From the NCBI GenBank assembly GCA_029216955.1, contig JANAVB010006999.1, positions 2,500,602 through 2,564,601 on the forward strand: DNA of 64,000 nucleotides, in the 5' to 3' direction. The notes beneath the pieces were generated by a model. That model ran no database searches. It was given only the letters and a program-made list of their open reading frames with translations, and was not told the origin of the DNA. Of this stretch, positions 11,300 through 23,269 are shown in pieces. A program made the translations under genes and the position numbers. The DNA comes from Iris pallida. Lineage: Eukaryota > Streptophyta > Magnoliopsida > Asparagales > Iridaceae. Numbering within the stretch: the first letter of the stretch is position 1; each line of letters begins with the position of its first letter.

Positions 11300-13720
11300 T
11301 TATAGTCCCTGCAGCCATTCGACTGGCGAGACAGAAACTATGTAGTCGTAGATAAAGTTGACTGTCATCCGACCCTCATCCCTCGGCAATGATGATACGA
11401 CAACCAACCGAAAAGGCAAGGACATAGTCCCTGCATCCATTTGGATTAGTAAATGTTAATATGGTGTTTGGATTCATGGTGTATATGTTCACTGTCTCAA
11501 GGACATAGTCCCTGCAGCCATTCGACTGGCGAGGGAGAAACTATGTAGCCGTAGATAAAGTTGACTGTCCTCTGACCCTCATCCCTCGGCAATGATGATA
11601 CGACAACCTATCACTACATCTTATATAGTAGTAGATGATGTCTTAGTATTACATTATATGAGTTCATCTTGATTCTGTTACATTCTTCAGATACTAGATA
11701 CGATAAAAACATATACTACACCATATGTACAGAACATAGATGATTCACACTAATGTATGCTAGAATGAATCTTGGGTTGTGTTCTGAGCCATCCGTTCCC
11801 ATATTTTGTGTGATTGTTGTAGACTTGGTTATAGGGACTGAAACCTGTGTACAGCGAGAAATGGACATTCTGTGATTGTTTGGATCCTATTCTACAGTGA
11901 GAAATGGTTATCTTTTTAAACTGCAGGGAGAAATGGATATTCTGTATTTTATTTTTTTATTTTTTTTACAGATTTAGCGACGTTTACCGACGTCCTCCGA
12001 CCCTCATCCTTCGGCAATGATGATACGACAACCTATCACTATATCTTATATAGTAGTAGATGATGTCTTAGTATTACATTATGTGAGTTCATCTTGATTC
12101 TGTTACATTCTTCAAATACTAGATACGATAAGAACATATACTACACCATATGTACAGAACATAGATGATTCACACTAATGTATGCTAGAATGAATTTTGG
12201 GTTGTGTTCTGAGCCATTCGTTCCCAAACTTGGCAATTAAGCCATTCGACTGGCGAGGCAGAAACTATGTATCCGTAGATAAAGTTGACTATCCTCCGAC
12301 CCTCATTCCTCGGTAATGATGATACGACAACCTATCACTATATCTTATATAGTAGTAGATGATGTCTTAGTATTATATTATGTGAGTTCATCTTGATTCT
12401 TTTACATTCTTCAGATACTAGATACGATAAGAACATATACTACACCATATGTACAGAACATAGATGATTCACACTAATGTATGCTAGAATAAATTTTGGG
12501 TTGTGTTCTGAGCCATTCGTTGATAGCAACTCCGAAAGTATGCGTCACAATACGTCGCTGATAGCGACAAACAGCGACATATTACAACTACCTTTAGTGT
12601 AATAAAAATCAACGTCGTTGATTTGTCGGAAAACGTCGCTAGTTTTATTAGTTCAGCGATGTTTAGCGTCGCAAAGATTATTACGTCGCCGAATATTAAA
12701 CGAATACCGACGCTTTGCGACGTATTTGTGGACGTCGCTAATTTCTGATAAAAGGGTTTCCTCGGTTCGACTTTTTATTTCTTCCTCTCCCCAAATTTTT
12801 TGTTCCTGCCCCTCTTCCCCGACCTCGACGACAGCCCGACCCCTTCCCTCCGGCGCCGTTCATCCTCCTCCTCCACCGCGAGCCCCTTCTCCTCCCTCCG
12901 GCGAGCATTTATCACTATATCTTATATAGTAGTAGATGATGTCTTAGTATTACATTATGTGAGTTTATCTTGATTCTGTTACATTCTTCAGATACTAGAT
13001 ACGATAAGAACATATACTACACCATATGTACAGAACATAGATGATTCACACTAATGTATGCTAGAATGAATTTTGGGTTGTGTTCTGAGCCATTCGTTCC
13101 CATACTTGGCAATTAAGCCATTTGACTGGCGAGGCAGAAACTATGTATCCGTAGATAAAGTTGACTGTCCTCCGACTCTCATCCCTCGGCAATGATGATA
13201 CGACAACCTATCACTATATCTTATGTAGTAGTAGATGATGTCTTAGTATTACATTATGTGAGTTCATCTTGATTCTGTTATATCCTTCAGATACTAGATA
13301 CGATAAGAACATATACTACACCATATGTACAGAACATAGATGATTCACACTAATGTATGCTAGAATGAATTTTGGGTTGTGTTCTGAGCCATTCGTTCCC
13401 ATACTTGGCAATTAAGCCATTCGACTGGCGAGGCAGAAACTATGTATCCGTAGATAAAGTTGACTGTCCTCCGACCCTCATCCCTCGGCAATGATGATAC
13501 GACAACCTATCACTATATCTTATATAGTAGTAGATGATGTCTTAGTATTATATTATGTGAGTTCATCTTGATTCTGTTATATCCTTCAGATACTAGATAC
13601 GATAAGAACATATACTACACCATATGTACAGAACATAGATAATTCACACTAATGTATGCTAGAATAAATTTTGGGTTGTGTTCTGAGCCATTCGTTCCCA
13701 TACTTTGCAATTAAGCATGT
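11300..13720. repeat. Tandem array of about 300-bp units in CACTA-1
   Basis: The landmark TATCACTA recurs at 11609, 12034, 12333, 12909, 13209 and 13508. Three of the intervals are 299-300 bp; the others are enlarged by insertions. Units share ATGATGATACGACAACC, GTAGTAGATGATGTC and CTGGCGAGGCAGAAACT. The same family occurs in CACTA-3, in opposite orientation and interspersed with large hairpins. Confidence 0.9.
12533..12907. repeat. Internal second copy of CACTA-1 left-end region
   Basis: Closely matches 9946-10325, including the GCGACAAACAGCGACATATT block and the GC-rich leader. It sits within the 300-bp array, so part of the left end was duplicated inward without the terminal CACTA itself. 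Confidence 0.8.
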
Positions 13721-13984
13721 GAAATAGAACTGATTATGTTTAGTTTGTCTTACGATACAGATTTGGACATTGCTAGAATGATTGTTGTAGACTTGGACAT
13801 TGTGTGAAATTTGGGTTATGTTCTGAGCCATTCTGAGAACTGGACATTGTGTGATTGTTGTAGACTTGGTTATAGGGACTAAAACCTGTGTACAGTGAGA
13901 AATGGACATTATGTGATTGTTTGGATCCTATTCTACAGTGAGAAATAGGCTTTTTAAACTGCAGGGAGAAATGGACATTCTGTA

Positions 13985-14495
13985 TTTTATTTTATTTTTA
14001 TTTTTTGCAGATTTAGCGACGTTTACCGACGTCGTCCGACGTAATTTTGCGTCGGTAAACGTCGGTAGATAATTAATATTATCCAGGTTACCGACGTTTA
14101 GCGACGTCAATATATGTCGGAGGACGTCGGTAAACGTCGGTAATTATCCCTAGGAATTCCCAGGATTTACCGACGCTTTGCGACTTTATACATGTCACTA
14201 AATCACCGACGACCCGACGGTAATTTGTCGGTAAATTTACCGACTCATAGCGACACGAAATATTACGTCGCAAAGAGCGACGACACGACGGTAGACGTCG
14301 GTATTATATCGACGTATAAATACGTCGACGAACGTCGGTAATTGCGACGTTTGGCGACGTTTAGAAGATCAACGACTTACATTTCGGCGACCAGTCCGAA
14401 ACGTCGGTAATTTCGTTGCTAAATATTTGTAGCGACAAAAATTGTTGTTTTAGCGACGTCTTTAGACGTCGCTAAAACGACTTATTTTGGTAGTG
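13985..14495. repeat. CACTA-1 right subterminal repeat array
   Basis: Dozens of ACGTCGGTAAACGTCGG and GACGTTTACCGACG motifs up to the terminal inverse repeat. Homologous to 62130-62681 in CACTA-2. Confidence 0.8.
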
Positions 14496-15373
14496 GATCC
14501 ACTTTACTGGTCAGAGATGGGGGTACTTAGCGTAGATATGTGATCGTTTTTCCTCCTGTGATTCATGTTCCCTAAGAGTGTTAGCCATACACTTCACGTA
14601 TGACTAGCCAGGCCCTTTTTCTCCTATGCAACCCAAGTCGATCACATGTTGAAACTAATACTAAACTCACATAGATATAGTTCCAAATTTTTGTACATGA
14701 TATATACTATTTTTTTGTTCTTAAATTCAGTTACTGTCTTGATATGCCTTACCATGATTCATGTACACATTATTTTACCTTGTATATTCTCTCTATTTAC
14801 TTCTATATTTTTAATATCGTCTAACTAGAACTGTTATTTGAGATTTTTGCTCGTTCCATCCTGAGTGGATATGTTGACAAAATTTTACAGATTATGGCGA
14901 GGACGAGTGTCCTACCTACTACGGTCCTCATGACGTAGTTGGCCTAGACTTGGAGACCCTAGTTCAGTAAGGGTTAGCTTCAGTCGATGGGGCTTTAGAG
15001 TAGCTTAGCTGGTTCAGTGTGGTACTGGACTTTGTCTCCAGATTACATTTTGGCTTGTTATTATTTTAGGATTTGTATTAGAGATTGTTGACTCTAGACT
15101 TGTATTATTTCTGTGTTGGATCATCTGGATGATATTTTATATCTTATTGTCTTTATCTTTCGGTATCATCTATCTTTCTTAGAGTTTGTGATTGAGTATA
15201 TTCTATTGTCATTGTTTGTCCTCCATTCGGAGTTGACCGTTCTCGACAGGTTTTGATATTATAACTGTTGTTAGATAGTAGACCTAGACAGCGTTCTACG
15301 TCGTTTCTGCGGCGTAGGCTGGGATGCTGTCACGAACTCGTACCTTACTCCGGGTGCGGGTCGTGACAGACAA

Positions 15374-15522
15374 AAATATCCATCCTGAATGGAATAATGT
15401 GGTTTATCCTCCCAAGTACAAACCGCAATCCTTGACCCCGTTTGACGGGAAAGAGTCTTTCCGTCGATTTTTAACATATTTTGCCTCCATGACGGAACAC
15501 TTGTCAAAGGATGATGCCCTGG
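15374..15522 (+). pseudogene. gag core fragment of old LTR element, copy A
   Basis: Reads NIHPEWNNVVYPPKYKPQ and then TPFDGKESFRRFLTYF, the pattern of a Retrotrans_gag (PF03732) domain. It lies between the 4-kb solo LTR and the Tekay element and is interrupted by the latter after DDAL. Translation resumes at 26009 with VTNLFIGAMQG. It is a nested remnant, not a gene. Confidence 0.7.
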
Positions 15523-18258
15523 TGTCACCCCCGTTTCCCGTATTTCGTAATTATACTCGTAATTGGATTTTGGCATAAATTTTTATTTTTCTTAACTTGC
15601 GGAGTTTTGGGGTTTTCTCGTATTTTGAGTTTTTGGCTCGGCTCGGTTTTAGTTGGCAAGGCTTGGTTTTATTTTGTGGAGTAGGATTGGTTTGGTTTGG
15701 TTTGGTTCAATATGCTTGGAACACCTTAAGCCTATGATCCTCCCTCATTTCCACCACAACCACCCTCTTTATTATCTCCACCTACCTTTCTTTCTCCTCA
15801 TAATTCTCTCATTTATTACTTCATCTTCTTCTTCTTCTTCCTTCCTCCACACAACACCAACACCCATAGGCAAGAACACCTTGCCACCACATGAGAACCA
15901 CTTTTTATTTGTCCATTAGCTAGATTAGGCCATGGTGATCAACATTAGAACTTGACATTTTGTGATTTGGAGTCTCCATTGTTCTAGATCTAAGTTTTCT
16001 CTATTTTCGGTTTTACATGGTTTTGATCTATTTAAGTTGTATTTTTATGGGTTTTGATGTTCCTATGTTGGAGAAAATTGAATTTCACCCAAGATAGAAC
16101 TTTGCAAAGTTGGATTTGGACTTGTTTTGACCAAGTTATGGACTTTGAAGCTTGGGTTCAACCATGGAGTTCTTGCTGATTTGGAGAAGATAGTGAGCAG
16201 TGTACGCGAGCTTTTTAGCTTGCGCCACTGAGCTGCACGCGCTCTTTAGCGCAGCGCAGTCTGATCCATACGCTGCCTTTTGGGAGCGTATGTCTTGCAT
16301 ACTCTCACTTGGGTGACAAGGAGTCGTATGGAGTCCATACGCTGCCTTTTGGGAGCGTATGTCTTGCATACGCTCACTTGGGTGACAAGGAGTCGTATGG
16401 AGTCCATACGCTGCCTTTTGGGAGCGTATGTCTTGTATACGCTCACTTGGGTGACAAGGTGTCGTATGGTCCTCATACGCTGCCTTGATGAGGAGTCGTA
16501 TGGAGTTCATATGCTGCCTTGATGAGGAGTCATATGGAGTACAATATTCACTGAGCGTATGACTTTTGTACTGAGCGTATGGCCTTTGGCTGACTTGGTC
16601 TTAAGTCAGCGTGTCAGTTTGGTTTTATTTTTCTTAAGCTTGGCTCTTCTATAGCCCTGTCTATTAGATATTTTACGCCCATTTTATATCCTTACGCCTT
16701 TTTTCACGAACTTGATAATCACGAATTTATGTAATATGTTTGGAAAGGATAACTGAGCTTGACACGATAGTGACCCGTAGTGGTACACTTCTGACATGAG
16801 TAACCTGACATGACCTGATAGTGGCCCGTCGCGGCACACTCCTGACTAGTACACTTGACCTGATAACCTGACATGTTATATCTTGATAAGTTGTTACGAC
16901 GGCTACTTGACATGACATGACCTGTATAATAACCCGGACACCGTGGGCGATTGTGCTTGTATAAATAAACCAGTCCTGTCTTCCATCATGTCTAGGATGG
17001 GACTCCTGAGTACCACGGTCAGGAGTACCCACTAAAATGGACTAAGGCTAATAACTAGAATAACACAGTAGTCATGAAGAGATTTCCCAGCTATAGGCAA
17101 TCCCGTTACCTGGGCGCGCCTGGGATCTGTAGCCTACCGTCGAGTAGGGCACATTTCCAGCACACTGTCATGTGTTGCACCCTTTAAGCTACTTAAGGGT
17201 ACATGTATTTTCTGGACGATGTACCCACCTGAATTCAACCCTAATCTTTCGACCTGGGTAACCTGGATGGTCTGCAGGGCTTGTGGCTGTGGAATAATCT
17301 CGCTGCATCTTGTTAGTAATTAGGCTTGTGACAACCCTAGTTAGTTAAAGTATCAAGTCGTAATTCTTGCTTGGCCGTGAAATAATTGGATGGAATCTAA
17401 CCAGTCTAGTCTTGTCCTGATCCTGTTCCAGATTGCTGCATGACCAGAATGCTTGTATTTATTTTACCGATAAATGGTAAGAATTCTAAGTTCTGTTCAG
17501 ACGAAGGGTTACAACCCTGGTCCTCGTTTGGTTCACGGGTTGTAACCTGGTTATCTGAAGAGTCCCATGGTTATCTCATCGTATATCACCTGCCAGGTTT
17601 CTTCTTATTAATTGTCTTTATTATGTAATTATTTTCTTATGATCTGATGTGCTGGCTTTTGTTCTTATTTCGTGGCCTCCTTTGTGGAACTTGCTCTTTC
17701 TGGGGTCTGACCCAGCTGGTTTTGTGTGGCCAGATTTTGGAGCAGCTTCCGAGGATCTACCGACCTTCTAGCAAGATGGTGGCCACTAGACGGAACCCTG
17801 GCAACGAGTGGGTTTATTTTTGATCTCCCACTTTATTGTAATAATATTCTTTTGAGGCGTTTAGCCGACGAGCACCTGTTTAGCTCGATTGCACTTTTAC
17901 TTACTGTCTGCCTACGGGCTGTAACATGATTAACAGATCCTAGGGTTGATCATGTATGACTAAAACTCTTGCTAGTCCTGACATTTTGTAACGACTAGCT
18001 TCATGATCAGTTGAATATGTAATATTTGGGACGCCTTACTATTGTATATTTAATGATCATACATCTTGTAACTTTTACTTACTTGCTTATGATTGAGACA
18101 ATAGGCTTGTTCATGACCTTAAGAGACTGCTGGCATGTAGATAAACCCTCATATATCCTAGACAGCCGTGACCGTATAGCGAGATGGAATCCATTTCAAT
18201 ATACGTAGCTGGCTATGTCTGCCCCCGCTCTCCAGTGTTCTGGTTCTGGGGCGTGACA
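15523..18258 (+). repeat. 5' LTR of Tekay element
   Basis: 2736 bp, TG..CA bounded. Contains the 69-bp tandem repeat at 16266-16472. The sequence after it (TGGTTTAAGTGG at 18259) matches the usual initiator-Met tRNA primer site at only about 8 of 12 positions, so the primer site looks degraded or uses another tRNA. Confidence 0.95.
16266..16540. repeat. 69-bp palindromic tandem repeat in 5' LTR
   Basis: Three 69-bp units start at 16266, 16335 and 16404, followed by two shortened units of about 34 bp. Each unit contains inverse-repeat words such as GCGTATG..CATACGC and CGTATGGAGTCCATACG, so each can form small hairpins. The frames translated through it on both strands are by-products of the repeat. 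Confidence 0.95.
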
Positions 18259-18403
18259 TGGTTTAAGTGGTGGCCCATGCAGGTCTTGTAAATCAAGATA
18301 TGTGAGGGTTTACCGAATAGATGTCTCAATCAATATCCGCCCTTGAACTCTGCTCATATCCTCTGAATCCCTGGATTCTTGTCCTGATTACCTGTTTGCA
18401 TCG

Positions 18404-19560
18404 TTGGTCTGTCCTGGTCCTTCCTTATTTGTTTCCTATGTCGTCTTCTTCAGCGGCATAGTACCTAACCCGGCCGATCAACAAGACAGAGCACCTCCCG
18501 CGGACCAACAGCAACCTGAAGATCAAGCCCAGCACTCCGGAGTAGCCTCCAGAGTCGTGCCTTCTGGCGGAGAGCCACCGGTTCAGCCAATTCAGCCTGT
18601 AGAACATGATGACAGCACTTTGGTAGGACTCGTCAGGACCTTGATAGCTTCCCAAGACCGGCGTGGAGATGCCTTGCACCAGGCAGTGACAGATGCTTTG
18701 ACCCGGGGTGGTCATCAGGGTAACAGCGCGGCCAACAGCTTCAAGCGCTTGAACCCTCCCTTCTTTGACGGTAGTGAAGATGCTATCACCGCAGATGCTT
18801 GGCTTCAGGACACAGAGGTAATTCTAGAAGCAGCCAGGACCCCAGAGAACGAGAAGGTGGCAGTGGTGCGCCTCCAGCTATTGGATCTTACCTGCAGCTG
18901 GTGGGCGGCACAGGCCGTTGGATTAGCAGCACCCATTCCATGGGCAGTGTTCAGAGAGAGATTCCAGACCAAGTATTTCGATGCTGTAGTTCGGTACGAT
19001 CTGCAGACGAGGTTCACAAATCTGAAGCAAGGAGGCAGGACGGTCGACGGATATGCGGCCGAGTTTTTCAGACCTAGTCGGTTTGCTCCCACCTTGGTGG
19101 CAACCGAGTATGATAGAGCCCAACGGTTCCAGCAGGGACTTCATCTGGAGATCTTGTTGGCAGTAGAGCAAGTTGAGCATCAGACTTTTGATGCAGTCAT
19201 GAGAGCAGCTAGGAGGCATGAGTATACCTCCCAGAGGATCGTGGATAGGGCCGGGGTCGGAAGAGATCTCACGGCCAGATGAATCAGTCTTCAGCCCCAG
19301 CCCCGGCAGCCAGGGCTTTGACTATTGGAGCTCCGAGGCGAGTGGCCTCAGTAACGTCGGTTCAGCATTCCACTCCGACGCACCCTCAACAGCAGCAGAA
19401 GTAGAAGCAGTCTTCCGCAGTAGGATGTTCTCATTGTGGGAAGCCAGGCCATGTGGTAGCAGAGTGCCGTAGGGCACAGAGATTGTGTCTGGCTTGTGGA
19501 GCAGCAGACCATAGGGTTGGATCCTGCCCGAACAGGGGTGGTTCATCATCATCCAACCTT
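18404..19560 (+). pseudogene. gag of Tekay element (frameshifted)
   Basis: Encodes the capsid/nucleocapsid precursor that packages element RNA in cytoplasmic particles. The open part runs to a TGA at about 19282 and contains a Retrotrans_gag core (FKRLNPPFFDGSEDAITADA, then LTCSWWAAQ and VDGYAAEFF). Two CCHC zinc knuckles (CSHCGKPGHVVAEC and CLACGAADHRVGSC) follow at 19426-19530, but in a different frame, so at least one frameshift separates capsid from nucleocapsid. No good ATG opens the long frame: the ATG at 18438 is out of frame and hits a stop within ten codons. The start is therefore uncertain. Confidence 0.85.
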
Positions 19561-19685
19561 TTTAGTTCTTCGGTGAGAGGACCAGCACCGGTCCAACAGC
19601 AGTAGTATCCATTGACGAGGCCCTTGCCGCCTCAGTCCCTGGCGTTTCAGCAGCAGAGCCTCCAGAGTATGCGCAAGCCCAGGCC

Positions 19686-22600
19686 TTGAGTCAGAATAGG
19701 CAGCGAGGAATTCAGCAGAGGGGACCAGCACCCCGAGGGCATGGTCAGGCCATGATGATGACCGTGGAGGAAGGATTGGCACCAGGAGAGGTAGTGGCAG
19801 GTACTATTCTCGTCAACTCCTTTCCAGCTTCAGCTTTATTTGATTCTGGTGTATCGTATTCATTTATGTCTGCACGATTCGCGACACGGATAAGACTGGA
19901 GCCCGAGTCATTATCAGTAAGGCTCAATATACTTACTGGTAACGGACTTGTGGGTGTAGATAGAGTGTTTTTCTTGTGTCGGATCGTAGTTAGAGGTAGG
20001 GAGTTCCTCGCTAGATTGATAGAGTTCCCGATGGCCGATTATGATGTGGTCTGAGGGATGGATTGGTTGAGGAACCAGTATGCTAGGATAGACTGTCATA
20101 TTGGTAGGGTTGTTTTTAGCATTCCAGGAGAGCCGGAGTTTTCTTTCTCTCGAGGCGAGGTTGAGCCTTCTCCTCCGATATTACGGATGGCAGTAGCAGC
20201 AGTTCAGTTGCCCAGGATTGTGGATGAGTTCCCAGATGTTTTTCCAGAAGAGCTTCTAGGTATGCCTCCGGAGCGGGAGATCGAGTTCACTATAGACTTG
20301 ATTCCTGGGACAGCCCCAGTATCAGAGAGAGTCTACAGGATGGCGCCATCAGAGTTGGAGATCTTGTACAAGATGATTGAAGAGCTTAGAACCAAGGGAT
20401 TCATTCGTGCAAGTGGATCGCCTTGGGGAGCCCCGATGCTTCTTGTGAAAAAAAAAGGATGGTATGTCTAGGTTATGTATTGATTACCGTACCTTAAACT
20501 CAGTGACAATCAAGAACAGATACCCTCTCCCGAGAATAGATGACTTGTTTGATCAACTCAAGGGGGCATCAGTATTCTCGAAGATTGACTTGCGCTCAGG
20601 ATATCACCAGATCAGAGTCAGAGAGCAGGACATCCTGAAGACAGCTTTTAGATCGAGATATGGGCATTGGAAGTTCCTTGTTATGCCTTTTGGAGCAACC
20701 AATACGCCGGCAGTATTTATGGACCTCATGAATCGCATCTTCATGCCTTACTTGGATCAGTTCGTGATCATGTTCTTGGATAACATCCTGGTCTACAGCA
20801 AGAGTGAGGCGGAGCATGAGCAGCATCTTCGTGTGGTTCTTCAGACTCTCAGGGAGCACCAGCTGTATGCCAAGTTCAGTAAATGCGAGTTCTGGCTCGA
20901 TCGCATTTCGTACTTGGGTCATATCATCACCAGAGAAGGAGTAGAAGTGGATCCCCAGAAGGTTGTAGCTATTGAGTCATGGCCAGTACCCAGCATCGTT
21001 GCAAAAGTTCGCAGTTTTCTTGGATTGGCCGGCTACTACCGGCGGTTTGTTTCAGATTTTGCTCGAATTTCAGCGTCATTGACGCAGTTGACCTGCAAGG
21101 ATACGCAGTTTGCTTGGACAGCAGAGTGTCAGAGTTCTTTTGAGCAGTTGAAGCGAGGCCTGATAACAGCTCCTATTCTCACGCTTCTAGATGGGACCGA
21201 AGGATTCTCAGTGTACTGTGATGCTTCAGGCAGAGGTTTAGGATGTGTTCTGATGCAGCATGAGAAGGTAATAGCTTATGCGTCACGACAACTTCGTGAT
21301 CATAAGAGGAATTACCCAACCCATGACTTGGAGCTGGCAGCAGTGGTGTTTGCACTTAAGTTGTAGAGGCACTACTTGTACGGAGATAGGGTGGAGATTT
21401 TCACCGACCACAAGAGCCTGAAGTATATTTTCACCCAGAAGGATCTTAACATGCGTCAGAAAAGATGGCTGGAGCTACTTGTGGATTATGATGTCAACCT
21501 GCAGTATCATCCTGGGAAGGCCAATGTCGTAGCAGATACATTGAGCAGGAGAGCCGGAGCTTATTTCCTAACAGCGCAGCCAGAATTGTTAGCAGATCTT
21601 CAGAAGATGGGTATTGAAGTTATTCTTCCTTCCAGTGTGGCATTGATGGCCAGCATGCAAGTTCAGTCCACTATAGTCGAGAGGATCCGGATGGCGCAGT
21701 CGGCAGATTCTAAGCTTCAGCGACTCAGAGCAGAGTGTGAGGCAGGACGAAGACCAGAGTTATGCATTCATAAGGATGGTACACTTCGACATGGTAAGCA
21801 TCTTTATGTACCCAGCGGAGATATCCGGCAGGAGATCATGTCAGAAGCGCACAGTTCGCAGTATTCCATCCATCCCGGCAGTACGAAGATGTACCGTGAT
21901 ATCCGGCAGCATTTCTGGTGGAATGGCATGAAGCGGAAGATAGCTCGGTTTGTCTCTCGGTGTTTGGTTTGCCAACAAGTTAAGGCTGAACATCAGAGAC
22001 CGGCTGGACTTCTTCAGCCCTTGCCGATTCCAGAGTGGAAGTGGGAGCATGTGACCATGGATTTCGTAACTGGACTACCTAGATCCCCAGCTGGTAGAGA
22101 TGCTATTTGGGTTATAGTTGACTGGCTCACGAAAGTGGCTCACTTTCTTTCATTCAGAGTTGGTCAGTCGACGGCTCAGTTAGCGGAGATGTACCTCAGG
22201 CAGATTGTCAGGTTGCACGGAGTGCCAGTCAGTATCACCTCAGACCGAGATTCAAGATTCACGTCGCACTTTTGGCGTAGCTTACAAGAGAGTTTGGGGA
22301 CTCATCTCCAGTTCAGTTCAGCGTATCATCCGCAGACAGATGGTCAGTCAGAACGCACGATCCAGACTCTTGAAGACATGTTACGGTCTTACACACTTGA
22401 CTTCGGTGGTTCATGGGAAGATCACTTGCACCTGGTGGAATTCTCGTACAATAATAGTTTCCAGGCCAGTATCCAGATGGCACCGTTCGAGGCACTGTAT
22501 GGCAGGAAGTGCAGATCCCCGTTAGCCTGGGATGATGTTGGAGAGAGGCAAATGCTTGGTCCAGAAATGATTGCCCAGACAGTTGGGGTGGTCAGGAGAG

Positions 22601-23100
22601 TCCGAGATCATCTTCGAGTTGCCCAAGATTGCCAGCGTCATTGGGCCGATTCTCATCGGCGCCCTCTCGAGTTTTCGGTCGGCGATCATGTATTCTTGAG
22701 GATTTCGTCTAACCGTGGCGTCATTCGTTTCGGCGTACGGGAAAAGCTTAGTCCTAGGTATATAGGGCCGTTCGACATTCTGGAGCGAGTAGGAGATGTA
22801 TCCTATCGTCTCGCTCTTCCGCCGTCGCTAAGCGAGGTGCATGACGTGTTCCATGTATCCCAATTACGACGGCATATCCCAGACCAGAGCCACATCCTAG
22901 ACCATTCGGAATTGGTTGTTGTTACCAACCTTTCGTATGAGGAGAGGCCCGTGTCTATTTTGGACCGGAGGAAAAAGATACTCAAGAACAAGACTATTAA
23001 ATTAGTCCGTGTTGCTTGGGGTCATCACTCTCTAGGTGAGTCAACGTGGGAGCGTGAGGACGACATCCGATCGCGATATCCCTACCTGTTTGACTCGTGA
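19686..23100 (+). pseudogene. pol of Tekay element (PR-RT-RH-INT-chromodomain), broken
   Basis: Protease has ALFDSGVSYSF (about 19830-19865). RT follows, with [14 protein letters not shown] and then FLDN at 20773-20784 where YxDD/FIDD is expected, so the second catalytic Asp is Asn. RNase H has CDAS, DLELAAV and TDHKSL. Integrase has HHCC (HSSQYSIH...CLVC), then catalytic D 22060, D 22243 and E 22351, spaced D-60-D-35-E. A GPY/F-like [10 protein letters not shown] and a C-terminal chromodomain-like tail end at 23100. Breaks: TGA at 20052-20054, a one-base shift in a nine-A run near 20450-20458, and TAG at 21364-21366 where related elements have Trp. The integrase half is one long open frame (21376-23100). 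The order and chromodomain assign the Tekay/Del chromoviruses. Confidence 0.95.
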
Positions 23101-23269
23101 GGTATAATGTCTTTCTTATGCCTTACGTTTTCCCTTCCTTGCTTGCATTGTATGATTGTATGATTGAACTGCTTAGTGTAACTTGCCTGTGCTTAGTGTA
23201 GCTTGTCGTGGCAATCTCTAGCTCCTTGATTAAATTCCGAGGACGGAATTCTTTTAAGGTGGGTAGAGT

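Larger units (their letters stand above)
9869..14495. mobile_element. CACTA-1, non-autonomous CACTA (En/Spm) element
   Basis: Left end CACTACCAAAATAAGTC and the right end is its exact 17-bp inverse. The flanking 3-bp duplication is GAT (9866-9868 and 14496-14498). Both ends are packed with GCGACGT-type subterminal repeats, as expected for TNPA-like binding in CACTA elements. The interior holds a GC-rich block, a 248-bp tandem duplication, an array of about 300-bp units and a second copy of the left end. No transposase frame is present, so mobility would need a helper such as an intact relative of CACTA-2 or CACTA-4. The right end (13985-14495) resembles the right end of CACTA-2. Confidence 0.9.
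6714..15368 (+). mobile_element. Solo LTR (about 4.0 kb) split by CACTA-1
   Basis: Starts TGTAACTGCC and ends GGGTCGTGACA. It is flanked by a perfect 5-bp duplication GACAA (6709-6713 and 15369-15373). Removing it joins two parts of one gag frame (EFDKN...), which independently confirms the insertion. Without CACTA-1 (4627 bp plus a 3-bp duplication) the LTR is about 4025 bp, long even for plant chromoviruses. It carries a microsatellite cluster at 8461-8877 and a TTGAC(C/T) array at 9080-9475. No coding region was found inside. Confidence 0.85.

Noticed and set aside
11300..13720. Regular repeats that might suggest a CRISPR array or satellite centromere
   Set aside because: The units are about 300 bp with no spacers, confined within CACTA-1 by defined termini; a plant genome has no CRISPR arrays.
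16136..16522. Frames with a repeated 23-residue unit (also at 23870-24256), which look like a repeat protein
   Set aside because: 69 bp is divisible by three, so the LTR tandem repeat stays open in several frames on both strands; it lies in an LTR with no start context.
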